Below are positions 1 through 10,839 of a stretch of DNA of 64,000 nt, in pieces. The notes below the pieces were generated by a model that had not been told where the DNA came from, ran no database searches, and saw only the letters and a program-made list of their open reading frames with translations. The position numbers and the translations under genes are program-made. The stretch is from Microbulbifer sp. VAAF005 (lineage in GTDB: Bacteria > Pseudomonadota > Gammaproteobacteria > Pseudomonadales > Cellvibrionaceae): NCBI RefSeq assembly GCF_030012985.1, contig NZ_CP120233.1, forward strand, positions 3,137,501 through 3,201,500. Reading direction: 5' to 3'. Position 1 is the stretch's first letter. Every line of letters starts with the position of its first letter.

Positions 1-673
1 GCCAACCACGACGGTAACTCATATCGACACGGCTCAATAGGCTCTGTGGTAACTCACCAAGCAGTTGTGAAACGGCAGACTGCAATTGAGAAAACTGAGC
101 TAATCGCAGATCGTTTACACGATCGCCACTAAGGGCCAACTGCTCTTCCCATACGCCGATGCTGGCCTCATCGATTTTACCACGACGCAGGAGAGCATTT
201 CGCTGCCGCAGTGCGATTTGATAATTTTTCCACTCCTGGGCAAATAAATGTTCCACGTGGAACACTGTCCAATCCAGCAACCGACGCCGAACGCCGGGGC
301 CACCATCAAGTGCGGAAAAACTTTCACTGTTTATCAATTGAAGTGGCAGGCAACTAGCAAGCTGTGAGCTGGATTCCGCTGGAGCCTGGTTAACCCTGAT
401 TCGGCCCGAGCCATCTGCGAGGCGCTCTACCCCCAAGTTAAGACCTGTATCGAGCTGGGCAAAAACCGTAAGCCCACCAGTATCATGCTGAATAACCGAT
501 TTATGCTGGCGAGAGCGAAAGGAACGACCGGTTGCCAGCATATGTACCGCCTCTAACAGTGAAGTCTTGCCACTGCCATTCGCACCACAAAACACATTAA
601 CGCCAGGACCCAGTTTGAGATCGGCAGAGCAGATATTTCGAAAATTAGATAAGAGAAGACGGGTCAGCGCCAC
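1..673 (-). CDS. recF: RecF, DNA replication/repair ATPase (partial, N-terminal 224 codons)
   Basis: RecF is an SMC-like ATPase that helps load RecA on gapped DNA through RecFOR. Reading leftwards, the protein starts V-A-L-T-R-L-L-L-S-N-F-R-N and has the Walker A motif GANGSGKTS about 30 residues in, as in all RecF proteins. The family is about 360 aa, so the C-terminal third, with the signature and Walker B motifs, lies left of position 1. I chose GTG at 673 because a GGGGAGG Shine-Dalgarno lies about 5 nt upstream; GTG at 679 abuts that motif and is less likely. The gene follows dnaN by 117 bp in the classical dnaA-dnaN-recF order, so gyrB is expected next, outside the window. A parS palindrome lies within the coding sequence. 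The frame is open throughout. Confidence 0.95.
   Translation of the reverse strand, partial: MALTRLLLSNFRNICSADLKLGPGVNVFCGANGSGKTSLLEAVHMLATGRSFRSRQHKSVIQHDTGGLTVFAQLDTGLNLGVERLADGSGRIRVNQAPAESSSQLASCLPLQLINSESFSALDGGPGVRRRLLDWTVFHVEHLFAQEWKNYQIALRQRNALLRRGKIDEASIGVWEEQLALSGDRVNDLRLAQFSQLQSAVSQLLGELPQSLLSRVDMSYRRGW
249..264. promoter_or_regulatory. parS: parS centromere site (ParB binding) inside recF
   Basis: The 16-mer TGTTCCACGTGGAACA is a perfect palindrome. It matches the chromosomal parS consensus used by ParB/Spo0J proteins, in the variant I recall from pseudomonads. It overlaps codons for F-H-V-E-H in recF, so it is constrained both as protein and as DNA. A matching parA-parB pair lies 11-13 kb away. 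ParB nucleation here, about 3.5 kb from the putative oriC, would fit origin segregation. Confidence 0.9.
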
Positions 674-790
674 AGACACCTCCCCCAGAGTGAAGAGCGC
701 GATGCACAGGCATCGCTTTGTTTATCGGCTACCCCACCGAGCGGGGAGGTAGCCTCAATCCATTCAGAAAAGAGCAATGGGTGGGCTGCC

Positions 791-1897
791 TTACAGGCGC
801 ATAGGCATAATCACGTACAGTGCATCACCTTCTTCAGGTTGCTGCAGCAATGCGCTGCTATTGGCATCCGCTAGACTGATACGGATCTGGTCACTGTGAA
901 TAGCACCAGTGACGTCCAGCAGATAGGAAACGTTAAAACCAATCTCCATTGGCTCACCTACGTAATCCACCATCATCTGCTCTTCCGCCTCTTCCTGCTC
1001 CGGGTTGTTGGCAACAATTTGCAGCAGCCCCTCAGAAACCTGAAGGCGCACCCCACGGTATTTCTCGTTGGAGAGAATCGCCGCTCGGGAGAAAGCTTGG
1101 CGCAACCCCTGGCGATCCGCATAGACCACATTGCCCGCGCCTCGCGGCAATACGCGCTCGTAGTCAGGGAATTTTCCGTCTACCAATTTAGAGGTGAAAG
1201 TAAACTGACCACTAACCACACGAATATGGTTGTTACCCAGCACTACCTGTGCCTGTGCATCGCTGTCTTCAAGCAAACGACCCAGCTCAAGTACGCCTTT
1301 GCGCGGCACAATAGCCTGGATAGGCGTGGCGACATCCAAGCCGGGGGCATCGCGATCGCAAAGCGCCAAGCGGTGGCCATCAGTAGCAACCGCGCGCAGC
1401 TGCTGCGGGCGACACTCTAGCAGTAAACCATTCAGGTAATAGCGCACATCCTGCTGAGCCATAGCAAAACTGGTGGCTTCTATCAGGCGGCGGATCTCGC
1501 GCTGGGAGATATCGAAACGAGTCTGTGCACTGGCCTCTTCCTGGTTCGGGAAGTCCGCTGCGGGCAGAGTCGACAGCTGAAAACGGCTGCGGCCACTGCG
1601 CAGTATCAGGCGCTCGCCATCGCGCTCAAACTTTAGTTCAGCACCATCGGGCAGAGAGCGACAGATATCCAGCAGCTTGCGTGCGGGAACAGTCACCTCG
1701 CCCTCCATTTCTACACCGTCTACACCGAGACGGCCGACAATTTCCACTTCCAGGTCAGTACCGGTCAGGGAGAGTTCCTGGCCCTGTAACTGCATCAACA
1801 CATTGGCCAGGACTGGCAGTGTTTGGCGTTTCTCAACAACACCGGCCACCAGTTGTAACGGCTTCAGAAGGGCGTCCCGGCTCACATTGAATTTCAT
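791..1897 (-). CDS. dnaN: DNA polymerase III beta sliding clamp
   Basis: DnaN forms the ring-shaped dimer that tethers DNA polymerase III and many repair enzymes to DNA. The 368-residue product matches the usual length of about 366 aa. It begins M-K-F-N-V-S-R-D-A-L-L-K-P-L and ends Y-V-I-M-P-M-R-L, the typical clamp C-terminus that forms part of the partner-binding pocket. Three clamp domains of about 120 residues each fill the length. The start lies 33 bp downstream of the dnaA stop, consistent with a dnaA-dnaN-recF operon read leftwards from the origin. Nothing is missing or unusual. Confidence 0.98.
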   Translation of the reverse strand: MKFNVSRDALLKPLQLVAGVVEKRQTLPVLANVLMQLQGQELSLTGTDLEVEIVGRLGVDGVEMEGEVTVPARKLLDICRSLPDGAELKFERDGERLILRSGRSRFQLSTLPAADFPNQEEASAQTRFDISQREIRRLIEATSFAMAQQDVRYYLNGLLLECRPQQLRAVATDGHRLALCDRDAPGLDVATPIQAIVPRKGVLELGRLLEDSDAQAQVVLGNNHIRVVSGQFTFTSKLVDGKFPDYERVLPRGAGNVVYADRQGLRQAFSRAAILSNEKYRGVRLQVSEGLLQIVANNPEQEEAEEQMMVDYVGEPMEIGFNVSYLLDVTGAIHSDQIRISLADANSSALLQQPEEGDALYVIMPMRL

Positions 1898-1930
1898 CGG
1901 TAGTTTCGCCTTGTTTTGTCAGTTATTCGA

Positions 1931-3574
1931 TTAAGTGGTCAGCGACCGTGTCAGCAACTTAACGTCCTCGCGAATATCCGCGTCGGACTCCTGCAACTCA
2001 CGTATTTTGCGGCAGGCATGCAGTACTGTTGTGTGGTCGCGACCACCGAAGGCATCGCCGATCTCCGGCAAGCTGTGATTGGTCAGCTCCTTGGCCAGGG
2101 ACATAGCGACTTGGCGGGGACGGGCCACCGAGCGACTGCGCCGCTTGGAGAGCAAATCCGCCACCTTAATTTTGTAGTATTCAGCGACAACCCGCTGGAT
2201 ATTATCCACACTGACCAGTCGATCCTGTAGGGCCAACAGGTCTTTTAGTGCTTCGCGCACAAGGACATCGTCAATAGCGCGACCGGTAAATTGCGAATTG
2301 GCAATTACGCGGCGCAGTGCACCCTCGAGCTCCCGCACATTGGAGCGAATACGCTGCGCAATAAAGAAAGCGGAGTCGTGAGGTAAATCCACACCCACCT
2401 GCTCGGCCTTCTTCATCAAAATAGCTACACGGGTCTCGAGCTCCGGAGGCTCTACAGCCACCGTTAATCCCCAGCCAAAGCGGGATTTCAAGCGCTCTTC
2501 CAATCCGTCGATCTCTTTCGGATAGCGATCACAGGTTAGGATAATCTGTTGACCACCCTCCAGCAGGGCATTGAAGGTATGGAAAAACTCCTCCTGAGAG
2601 CGCTCCTTACCGGCAAAAAACTGGATATCATCAATCAAAAGGGCGTCAACAGACCGGTAATAGCGCTTAAAGTCGCTGATGGCATTCAGCTGTAGCGCTT
2701 TCACCATATCTGCAACAAAGCGCTCGGAGTGCAAATACACCACCTTAGCATTGGGGTTGCGTTCCAGCAGTGCGTTGCCAACTGCGTGCATCAAGTGAGT
2801 TTTCCCCAGACCCACGCCCCCATATATAAAGAGGGGATTGTAGGCGCCGCCCGGATTGTCAGAAATCTGTTGTGCCGCAGCGAGGCCCAGCTGGTTGGAC
2901 TTACCTTCAACAAAGGATTTGAAAGTAAAGTTGCGATTGAGTGAGCTACCGTGCTTGATGGCCCCCTCCACCTCAACCTGCCTGGCCGGCTGCTCCGGTA
3001 CGGAGCGAGCCATACCATTCATAGCCGGTGGTCGCAGATCTGTCAGGGCCAGTTCGCCTGTCGTCATTTGCTCGGCAGTCACCTCCTCAGCCATCGCGGG
3101 ATGAGGCACCGGCCTGCTGGCACCAAACCCAGACCCCAGCGGTGAAGTCACCGGAGGTGGCGCAGTGGCAACAGGTGGTACAGATACCTGTGGCGGTACT
3201 ACTGCCGGCTGGACTGGAGGTGGTGGCGGAGTTGGCGCCGATGGCGCAGGTGTCGGTACCGGTGTCGGTGTCGGTGTCGGAGGGGCATTATTTGTTACAT
3301 GGCCGCGCTGGAAGCGAGCCGGCCGGCGAGCGGTAATCTCAAGCGCCACTTGCAGAGGGCGCCCCGGTGCAAACTGTTGCACCAACTCGCGAATGCGGTT
3401 CAGGAATTTATTGCCAACCCAGTCCAACACAAAGCGGTTCGGAGCGATCAGGCGCAACTCGCCCTCCGCACTAACGGGATTGACGCGCAACGGCCTGATC
3501 CAGGTATTGAACTGCTGAGACGGCAGCTCGTCCTGTAAACAGCTCGCGCACTGCTTCCATACGGATTCAGTCAA
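1931..3574 (-). CDS. dnaA: Chromosomal replication initiator DnaA
   Basis: DnaA binds DnaA boxes, melts the origin and loads DnaB. Domain I (E-S-V-W-K-Q-C) starts the protein. Domain II, at roughly residues 85-200, is an unusually long linker of Pro, Thr, Val and Ala with PT and PV repeats. Domain III has Walker [10 protein letters not shown] near residue 250 and Walker [10 protein letters not shown] near 313. Domain IV carries the box-reading signature [14 protein letters not shown] near 510. I start at TTG 3574 (L-T-E-S-V-W, with a GGGGGG motif 4 nt upstream), because homologues begin MTESVW; the frame stays open to TTG 3610. This gives 547 aa, longer than the E. coli protein (467) because of domain II. 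The gene is divergent from rpmH across the origin gap. Confidence 0.97.
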   Translation of the reverse strand: MTESVWKQCASCLQDELPSQQFNTWIRPLRVNPVSAEGELRLIAPNRFVLDWVGNKFLNRIRELVQQFAPGRPLQVALEITARRPARFQRGHVTNNAPPTPTPTPVPTPAPSAPTPPPPPVQPAVVPPQVSVPPVATAPPPVTSPLGSGFGASRPVPHPAMAEEVTAEQMTTGELALTDLRPPAMNGMARSVPEQPARQVEVEGAIKHGSSLNRNFTFKSFVEGKSNQLGLAAAQQISDNPGGAYNPLFIYGGVGLGKTHLMHAVGNALLERNPNAKVVYLHSERFVADMVKALQLNAISDFKRYYRSVDALLIDDIQFFAGKERSQEEFFHTFNALLEGGQQIILTCDRYPKEIDGLEERLKSRFGWGLTVAVEPPELETRVAILMKKAEQVGVDLPHDSAFFIAQRIRSNVRELEGALRRVIANSQFTGRAIDDVLVREALKDLLALQDRLVSVDNIQRVVAEYYKIKVADLLSKRRSRSVARPRQVAMSLAKELTNHSLPEIGDAFGGRDHTTVLHACRKIRELQESDADIREDVKLLTRSLTT

Positions 3575-3689
3575 GAAACCCCCCAAAAAACCCCAAAATG
3601 GTAAGACCAAGGAGAGACGGCAAGGCCGGATTAGAAATCACCCGGGACCGTCAAATAAGATCGGCGCAGTATACCTTTCCACCTTTAGG

Positions 3690-3698
3690 TTATCCACA
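3690..3698 (+). promoter_or_regulatory. DnaA box (perfect)
   Basis: TTATCCACA is identical to the R1-type consensus box. It lies about 115 bp upstream of the dnaA start and could serve both origin function and dnaA autoregulation. Confidence 0.8.
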
Positions 3699-3795
3699 AG
3701 AAAGACTGCATCTGTTGAAAAAACTGCGCAAAAAGATCCACACAATCAAGGATTTGCACAACAATTAGACAATTGAGGTGGAAACCCTTCGAAAG

Positions 3796-3804
3796 TTATC
3801 CACA
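3796..3804 (+). promoter_or_regulatory. DnaA box (perfect)
   Basis: A second exact TTATCCACA lies 106 bp from the first, in the same orientation. It is followed at once by a degenerate inverted site at 3811-3819. Confidence 0.8.
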
Positions 3805-3938
3805 GGAAGCTGTGGGTATCTTGGGGTCAATCAGTGGGCATTCAGAGATACCCCTGATGACTCAACGACTTGTCTAGTTGGCGTAAAAAATTACAGTAAA
3901 CTCGCGCACCAATAAAAAGAATTTCCCTGATTAGCGCG

Positions 3939-3967
3939 TTGCTTTCGCTGCTGGCTTTCTATACAAT
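3939..3967 (+). promoter_or_regulatory. Probable sigma70 promoter of rpmH-rnpA operon
   Basis: TTGCTT (3939-3944) and TACAAT (3962-3967) are separated by 17 bp. The start would fall near 3974, giving a leader of about 110 nt before rpmH that folds strongly. Confidence 0.55.
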
Positions 3968-4034
3968 CCGCGGCCTTCGCAGCGCGTAGCTCCGTCTGCA
4001 CCGGCTTTGTGCCGGACCGGAGTCCAGGCCGCGG
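3968..4034 (+). ncRNA. Structured 5' leader of rpmH (nested hairpin)
   Basis: The leader can form three stacked stems. CCGCGGCCT (3968-3976) pairs with AGGCCGCGG (4026-4034), CTCCG (3990-3994) with CGGAG (4018-4022), and CCGGC (4001-4005) with GCCGG (4011-4015) around a TTTGT loop. No T-run follows, so a simple terminator is unlikely. It may protect or control the rpmH-rnpA mRNA; the function is unknown to me. Confidence 0.5.
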
Positions 4035-4085
4035 CCGGGAAAGGTCCCGAGAAATTTTGAACACAAAGTCTCAGGTAGCAAGACT

Positions 4086-4220
4086 ATGAAACGCACATTT
4101 CAACCAAGCAACTTGAAGCGCAAGCGCACTCACGGTTTCCGCGCTCGCATGGCAACCAAAAACGGCCGTAAGATTCTGGCCCGCCGTCGCGCTAAAGGCC
4201 GCAAAGTACTGTCTGCATAA
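4086..4220 (+). CDS. rpmH: 50S ribosomal protein L34
   Basis: This is a 44-residue, extremely basic protein. It begins [14 protein letters not shown], includes H-G-F-R-A-R-M-A-T and ends K-V-L-S-A, the textbook bacterial L34 sequence at its usual length. L34 is a late-assembling protein of the large subunit. It opens the rpmH-rnpA-yidD-yidC operon conserved next to the origin in most Gammaproteobacteria. A structured leader and a good sigma70-like promoter lie just upstream. There is no ambiguity about start or stop. Confidence 0.99.
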   Translation: MKRTFQPSNLKRKRTHGFRARMATKNGRKILARRRAKGRKVLSA

Positions 4221-4249
4221 GATCTCTTCCCTTTTAGAGATATCTCTTT

Positions 4250-4636
4250 ATGCAGCAGGTGCGCAGCAGCTTCGGATTTGCCAAGACGCTGCGCCTGCTT
4301 AATGCGGCGCAGTATCGCTTGGTATTCAATGAAAACCAGGTGCGCGCCGCACACCCTCATCTGTTGATCCTCGCCCGTCCCAACTCCTTGGAACACCCGC
4401 GTCTCGGCCTCGTTATTGCTAAAAAGCATGTACGCAACGCCTCCGACCGCAATCAAATCAAGCGTATAACCCGGGAAACCTTCCGTCTGCAGCAATATGA
4501 TTTGCCGCCGCTGGATGCCGTGGTGCTCGCGCGCCCTGGGGTCGCAGATCTGGATAAGGCCGAGTTGGCGAAACTACTGAATAAACTCTGGCGTAAACTG
4601 GCCAAGCGGGCTCGACAGCCGCAACCCCAACCATGA
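4250..4636 (+). CDS. rnpA: Ribonuclease P protein component
   Basis: RnpA is the protein cofactor of RNase P, which matures tRNA 5' ends. The 128-aa basic protein has the expected F-x-x-x-x-R-L start region and the RNR-type motif in modified form, N-A-S-D-R-N-Q-I-K-R-I-x-R-E, around residues 63-78. It starts 29 bp after rpmH. Its last four bases overlap the yidD start (ATGA), so the two are translationally coupled. The C-terminus is Lys/Arg/Pro-rich (R-Q-P-Q-P-Q-P). Length and context are normal. Confidence 0.97.
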   Translation: MQQVRSSFGFAKTLRLLNAAQYRLVFNENQVRAAHPHLLILARPNSLEHPRLGLVIAKKHVRNASDRNQIKRITRETFRLQQYDLPPLDAVVLARPGVADLDKAELAKLLNKLWRKLAKRARQPQPQP

Positions 4637-4866
4637 AGTGGATACTGATCAAGCTGATCCATGTATACCGCTACCTGGCCAGCCCCTGGGTAGGCAACCA
4701 ATGTCGCTTCTACCCCACCTGCTCCCGGTACTCTGAAGAGGCCATTGAAACTCATGGAGCGATAAAAGGGGGTTATTTAACTCTGCGCCGCCTTATAAAA
4801 TGCCACCCCTGGCACCCTGGTGGATTGGACCCGGTTCCCCCCACCAGACACAAGAACACGCTCTAG
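4633..4866 (+). CDS. yidD: Membrane protein insertion efficiency factor YidD
   Basis: YidD is a small amphipathic inner-membrane-associated protein that helps YidC insert membrane proteins. The 77-aa product has the hallmark segment C-R-F-Y-P-T-C-S-R-Y near residues 24-33 and C-H-P-W-H-P-G-G near 56-63, both diagnostic of the family. It overlaps rnpA by 4 bp and is followed by yidC after 8 bp, the standard arrangement. Confidence 0.97.
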   Translation: MKWILIKLIHVYRYLASPWVGNQCRFYPTCSRYSEEAIETHGAIKGGYLTLRRLIKCHPWHPGGLDPVPPTRHKNTL

Positions 4867-4874
4867 GTAACAAG

Positions 4875-6544
4875 ATGGATTGGCAACGCTATACGCTGCT
4901 CGGCGGAATTCTCGCGGTTCTCCTGGCACTTATCTTCCAGTGGAACGCATTTCAAGAGCAACACACTCCTGAACTCGACCGCGAAACCGTCGTGCAGACT
5001 GGCGGCGAGACTGTCAGCCAAATACCCGCCGAAACACCCGCGAGCACCGGCGACAGTGATGTTCCCCAACTTCGTTCCCAGGTGCCCGCTTCCGATGAAG
5101 GCAGCAGTACTGAGAGCAAGCTGATCAGTGTCACCACCGACGTTTTTGATCTGCTCATCAATCCTCGTGGCGGCGATATCGTCAAAGTGGCGCTGCGCAA
5201 ACAGCAAGAGAAGTTGGATACCCCGGACCAACCCCTGATCCTGTTGAACCAGACCCGCAACCATACCTATATTGCCCAAAGTGGCCTTATCGGTAAAAAT
5301 GGGACCGACAGCGCCGCTGGCCGCCCGGTTTTCAAGGTGGCAAAAACCGAATATGCGATGGTTGAGGGCGACGATACCCTGATAGTAGACCTGACTCTGC
5401 AACAGGAAGGCGCCAATATCACCAAGCGCTTCACCTTCAAGCGTGGAGACTACCTGATCCAAGTGGCCTACCTGGTGGATAACACCAGTGACAAACCCTG
5501 GTCCGCGGCCATGTTTGGTCAGATTAAGCGCGATGCCAGTGAACCCGCAACCGACACCGGTTTCGGTATGTCGCCTTTCCTCGGCGCTGCCATCCGCACC
5601 AACGAAAAGAACTACTTCAAGCAGGACTTCGAGGAGATTGCTGAAAGCCCCACCCGCGAAACCATCGAAGGTGGCTGGGTAGCTATGGTTCAGCACTACT
5701 TTATCAGTGCCTGGATTCCCCCCAGGACGAGCGCAATACTTTTGAATTGAAGGAGCTATCCAACGGCCTCTTCCGCATGGGCTTTACCGCACCTCAAGTG
5801 CAAATCCCCGCTGCCACCCAAGGCGAGCTGAGCGCTTCTTTCTACGCTGGCCCGAAAGATGTCTACCGTCTGGAAGAAATCTCCCCCGGCCTCGATCTGA
5901 CCGTCGACTACGGCTGGCTCTGGTGGATCGCCAAACCGCTGTTCGGTGTCCTGCACTTTATCCAGGAGCATATTGTCAGCAACTGGGGCTGGGCGATCAT
6001 CCTGCTCACCGTATTTATCAAGACGCTGCTTCTGCCACTGTCCGCCGCTGGCACCAAGTCCATGGCGCGTATGCGCAAGTTTGCGCCGCAGATGAAAAAG
6101 CTGCAGGAGCAGTACAAGGATAACCGGCAAAAACTGGCGGAAGAGACCATGAAGCTCTACCGCCGCGAGAAGATCAATCCGATGGGTGGCTGCCTGCCGA
6201 TCCTGCTGCAGATGCCGGTATTTATCGCGCTCTACTGGATGCTCACCGAAACCGTTGAGCTGCGTCACGCGCCCTGGATTTTCTGGATTCACGATCTGTC
6301 GGCGAAGGACCCCTACTTTATCCTGCCGGTATTGATGGGCCTGTCTATGTGGTTTATGCAAAAGCTGAACCCGGCGCCCACCGACCCAACCCAAGCCCGC
6401 ATCATGCAGCTGATGCCGGTGATGATGACAGTGTTCTTCCTGTGGTTCCCAGCGGGTCTGGTTCTGTACTGGATCGCCAACAACCTGATTACCATTGCGC
6501 AAACCTGGTATATCAATAAACAGGTGGATGCCGGTAAGTACTAA
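4875..6544 (+). CDS. yidC: Membrane protein insertase YidC (frameshifted in this sequence)
   Basis: YidC inserts proteins into the inner membrane, alone or with SecYEG. The product starts M-D-W-Q-R-Y-T-L-L-G-G with an N-terminal membrane helix and a large periplasmic beta-sandwich domain. After the break come the core helices, with motifs such as N-P-M-G-G-C-L-P-I-L-L-Q-M-P and W-F-P-A-G-L-V-L-Y-W. As written, translation stops at 5750. The second half continues in another frame: at CCCCCC (5718-5723) one extra C restores I-P-P-Q-D-E-R-N-T-F-E-L-K. The repaired protein is 556 aa, close to E. coli (548). YidC is essential, so I read this as a sequencing or assembly error. ATG 4875 follows yidD by 8 bp. 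Confidence 0.93.
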
Positions 6545-6574
6545 CCAGTACCGATCTGCAGCAACACAATAAAC

Positions 6575-6598
6575 AAGGGCCGCAAATGCGGCCCTTTT
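6575..6598 (+). terminator. Rho-independent terminator after yidC
   Basis: AAGGGCCGC (6575-6583) pairs with GCGGCCCTT (6588-6596) around a short A/T loop and is followed by TT. It lies 30 bp after the yidC stop and 26 bp before mnmE, ending the rpmH-yidC transcript. Confidence 0.85.
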
Positions 6599-6623
6599 CC
6601 GTTCTGTCGAGTAAACTCAGCCG

Positions 6624-8000
6624 ATGACACAAGAAAGCCTCAATCGCGACACTATTGCCGCTGTTGCCACCGCGCCCGGGCGCGGCGGTATCGGCGTTAT
6701 CCGACTGTCGGGCACAAGAGCCCTGCAAATTGCCCAACAAATCTGCGGGGAAAAATCCCTCCAGCCCCGCTCTGCCCACTACCGGAACTTTACCCACAAA
6801 GAGCAGTTAATCGATCAGGGATTGGCACTCTTTTTCCCTGGCCCCAACTCCTTTACCGGGGAGGATGTGGTGGAGCTCCAGGGACACGGCGGTCCGGTAA
6901 TTCTCGATCAGCTACTTCAAGCCGCTATCGAATTGGGCGCTCGACAAGCCCGCCCCGGAGAATTTTCCGAGCGGGCTTTCCTCAACGACAAAATGGATTT
7001 AACTCAGGCCGAAGCGATCGCCGATTTAATCGACGCCGGCAGTGCCCAGGCAGCGCGAAATGCCATGCGTTCACTACAGGGCGCGTTTTCCGAGAAAATC
7101 GAAGACCTGGTGGAAAACCTCACCCACCTGCGTATCTACGTGGAGGCCGCCATTGATTTCCCCGAAGAGGAAATTGACTTCCTCGCCGATGGCAAAGTGG
7201 CAGCTGATATAGAAACCCTATTGGCACAAATGGTGGGTGTGGAAGCCCAGGCGCGTCAGGGTGCGATAATGCGCGAGGGAATGCGAGTTGCTATCGCAGG
7301 CCGCCCCAATGCAGGGAAATCCAGCCTGCTCAACACACTGGCCGGACACGACGCCGCTATTGTCACCGATATCGCCGGTACCACTCGGGATATCCTGCGT
7401 GAACATATTCATATCGACGGTATGCCCCTCCAGTTTGCCGATACTGCGGGATTAAGGGATGCTCCGGATAGAGTTGAACAAATTGGTATCGAACGCGCCT
7501 GGGAGGAAATCCACGGCGCAGATCGGGTACTACTTGTCATGGATGCAGAGCAGCTCCACTCCCTGGATCCCACACAAGTTTGGCCAGAATTTACCAGTCA
7601 GCTGAGAGATCTCAACAAACTGACATTAGTACTGAACAAGATTGACCTCACCGACTACAGCGCTGGACTTCAGGCACACACTGAAGGCGTGCCAGTGATT
7701 GCCATCAGTGCAAAAACAGGTGCCGGGCTCGATGCGTTAAAAGAGCATTTAAAACAGAGTATTGGTTTCAGCGGCGCTGGAGAGGGAACATTCAGTGCCA
7801 GGCGCCGACACCTGGACGCACTGGGCCGGGCACAAGCTTTTATACATCAGGGCCAGCGGCAACTTCACACTAGCGGTGCAGGCGAACTGCTCGCCGAAGA
7901 CTTACGCCAAGCCCAGCAGGCTCTGGGAGAAATTACAGGCACCGTCAGTGCCGATGAATTACTCGGCAAGATCTTCGGCAGTTTTTGTATCGGTAAGTAA
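6624..8000 (+). CDS. mnmE: tRNA uridine-5-carboxymethylaminomethyl(34) synthesis GTPase MnmE
   Basis: MnmE works with MnmG to modify the wobble uridine of several tRNAs. The 458-aa protein has the N-terminal tetrahydrofolate-binding domain ([16 protein letters not shown]), then a helical domain with an inserted G domain. The G domain carries G1 [10 protein letters not shown]2 G-T-T-R-D, G3 D-T-A-G-L-R-D and G4 N-K-I-D. It ends with the invariant F-C-I-G-K, whose Cys is catalytically important. Length is normal. Its partner mnmG follows after an unusually long gap of 865 bp. Confidence 0.98.
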   Translation: MTQESLNRDTIAAVATAPGRGGIGVIRLSGTRALQIAQQICGEKSLQPRSAHYRNFTHKEQLIDQGLALFFPGPNSFTGEDVVELQGHGGPVILDQLLQAAIELGARQARPGEFSERAFLNDKMDLTQAEAIADLIDAGSAQAARNAMRSLQGAFSEKIEDLVENLTHLRIYVEAAIDFPEEEIDFLADGKVAADIETLLAQMVGVEAQARQGAIMREGMRVAIAGRPNAGKSSLLNTLAGHDAAIVTDIAGTTRDILREHIHIDGMPLQFADTAGLRDAPDRVEQIGIERAWEEIHGADRVLLVMDAEQLHSLDPTQVWPEFTSQLRDLNKLTLVLNKIDLTDYSAGLQAHTEGVPVIAISAKTGAGLDALKEHLKQSIGFSGAGEGTFSARRRHLDALGRAQAFIHQGQRQLHTSGAGELLAEDLRQAQQALGEITGTVSADELLGKIFGSFCIGK

Positions 8001-8031
8001 ACGCTCCATCCCAACTTCCAAGTTATCCCAA

Positions 8032-8056
8032 GGGGGAGGCTACTTTATCCTCCCCC
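8032..8056 (+). terminator. Hairpin after mnmE, possible terminator
   Basis: GGGGGAGG (8032-8039) pairs perfectly with CCTCCCCC (8049-8056) across a 9-nt loop, 31 bp after the mnmE stop. The T-tract is poor, so termination efficiency is uncertain. Confidence 0.5.
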
Positions 8057-8802
8057 ACTTCTCTACTTCCAGCTTCCCAACATATTTCTCACTTCTTTTA
8101 CACAGGCTTAACCCCGACTTTCAGGGCGGGTAAATTAAATCCCCAATTTTTCCCGATCTTATTAAATAGATTCGCGAAAAAATCTGGCAAAAAACTCTGC
8201 AAAATAAGATATGGCGCCGATCGAGTTATACATGTCCACGGGGATTTCCCGTGGATATCTTTTCACTTGCTTCAATCACCTATAAATCACATAGATACAG
8301 CAACAAAACTCACAGACTTATACAATATTCACTCTTACGCACAATTAACCCCCAAGTCTTATCACCCTCTACGCACAAGCTAAAACCTGAAATTGCCAGG
8401 TGTGAGTAAAAAAGGGGATAAACACCTGCGTAAGCAACGAATGCTATGATGATAACTTTCCCGCCAGCACGAGGCGCGCAAAGTTGTCCCGGCTTTCCAC
8501 AATCGTCTACCGGGGTTGCCCCCCTTCAGCCAAGGGGTTATTGCCCATGTTTTCATTAATGTATCCTATTGATTTATAAGGTTTTTTTTTGCTTATACAT
8601 GATTTGCCGGGCACTAATAAAAACAACTAAATCAAAAACCTCTCTCTAAGAAATACATTTATTCATTTATATAAACTTAAGAGAGTCCAAAAAAATGATT
8701 TCCTTAGAGAAAGAGCTCGATATGCATGGAACTGGATAGTCTCAGTTTTTACAGCTTTACAAGCGTCTACCAACTAGAGTGCAGGAATATGCTTGTAGCC
8801 AA
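8057..8802. other. Long AT-rich intergenic region between mnmE and mnmG, no gene seen
   Basis: I find no convincing coding sequence or known RNA here. There is a perfect 8-bp hairpin TCCACGGG/CCCGTGGA (8235-8242/8248-8255) and a hairpin CCCCTT/AAGGGG (8521-8526/8532-8537). Three mutually complementary segments lie near 8642-8713 (CTCTCTAAG, CTTAAGAGAG, CCTTAGAGAA) and could form alternative stems. No perfect DnaA box is present, only degenerate TTATACA-type words. The E. coli-type origin lies next to mnmG, so a relic or auxiliary origin cannot be excluded. Confidence 0.5.
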
Positions 8803-8830
8803 TTGCTGACTTATACCTACTGCCTATAAA
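8803..8830 (+). promoter_or_regulatory. Probable sigma70 promoter of mnmG
   Basis: TTGCTG (8803-8808) and TATAAA (8825-8830) are separated by 16 bp, giving a start about 30 nt before the mnmG ATG. Confidence 0.5.
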
Positions 8831-8865
8831 ATGTGCGCCCCCAGTTGTAACCAGTAGCACCCACT

Positions 8866-10754
<1,889 letters not shown>

Positions 10755-10839
10755 ATCGGTTTTCCACAGGGTATCCCGCGAGGCCCTGCGGGGTTTGAAT
10801 TTCGCGGGACTACTGGGGGATAGACCCATTTCTCACTCA

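Larger units (their letters stand above)
3575..4085. other. oriC: Putative replication origin oriC (dnaA-rpmH intergenic region)
   Basis: This 511-bp gap between divergent dnaA and rpmH contains two perfect DnaA boxes TTATCCACA on the plus strand (3690-3698 and 3796-3804). It also has two-mismatch sites at 3734-3742 (AGATCCACA) and, reversed, at 3811-3819. AT-rich sequence follows around 3885-3935 and could be the unwinding element. Pseudomonas origins map to this same interval, so position and content agree. The region must also hold the dnaA and rpmH promoters. Origin function is inferred from gene order and boxes. Confidence 0.8.

Noticed and set aside
3230..3275. GGTGTC hexanucleotide repeat as a regulatory repeat
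   Set aside because: It lies inside dnaA and encodes the Pro-Thr/Pro-Val linker of domain II, which explains it.
8057..8802. Replication origin beside mnmG as in E. coli
   Set aside because: No perfect DnaA box and no GATC-rich 13-mers; the dnaA-rpmH gap is the better candidate. Kept only as an open question.
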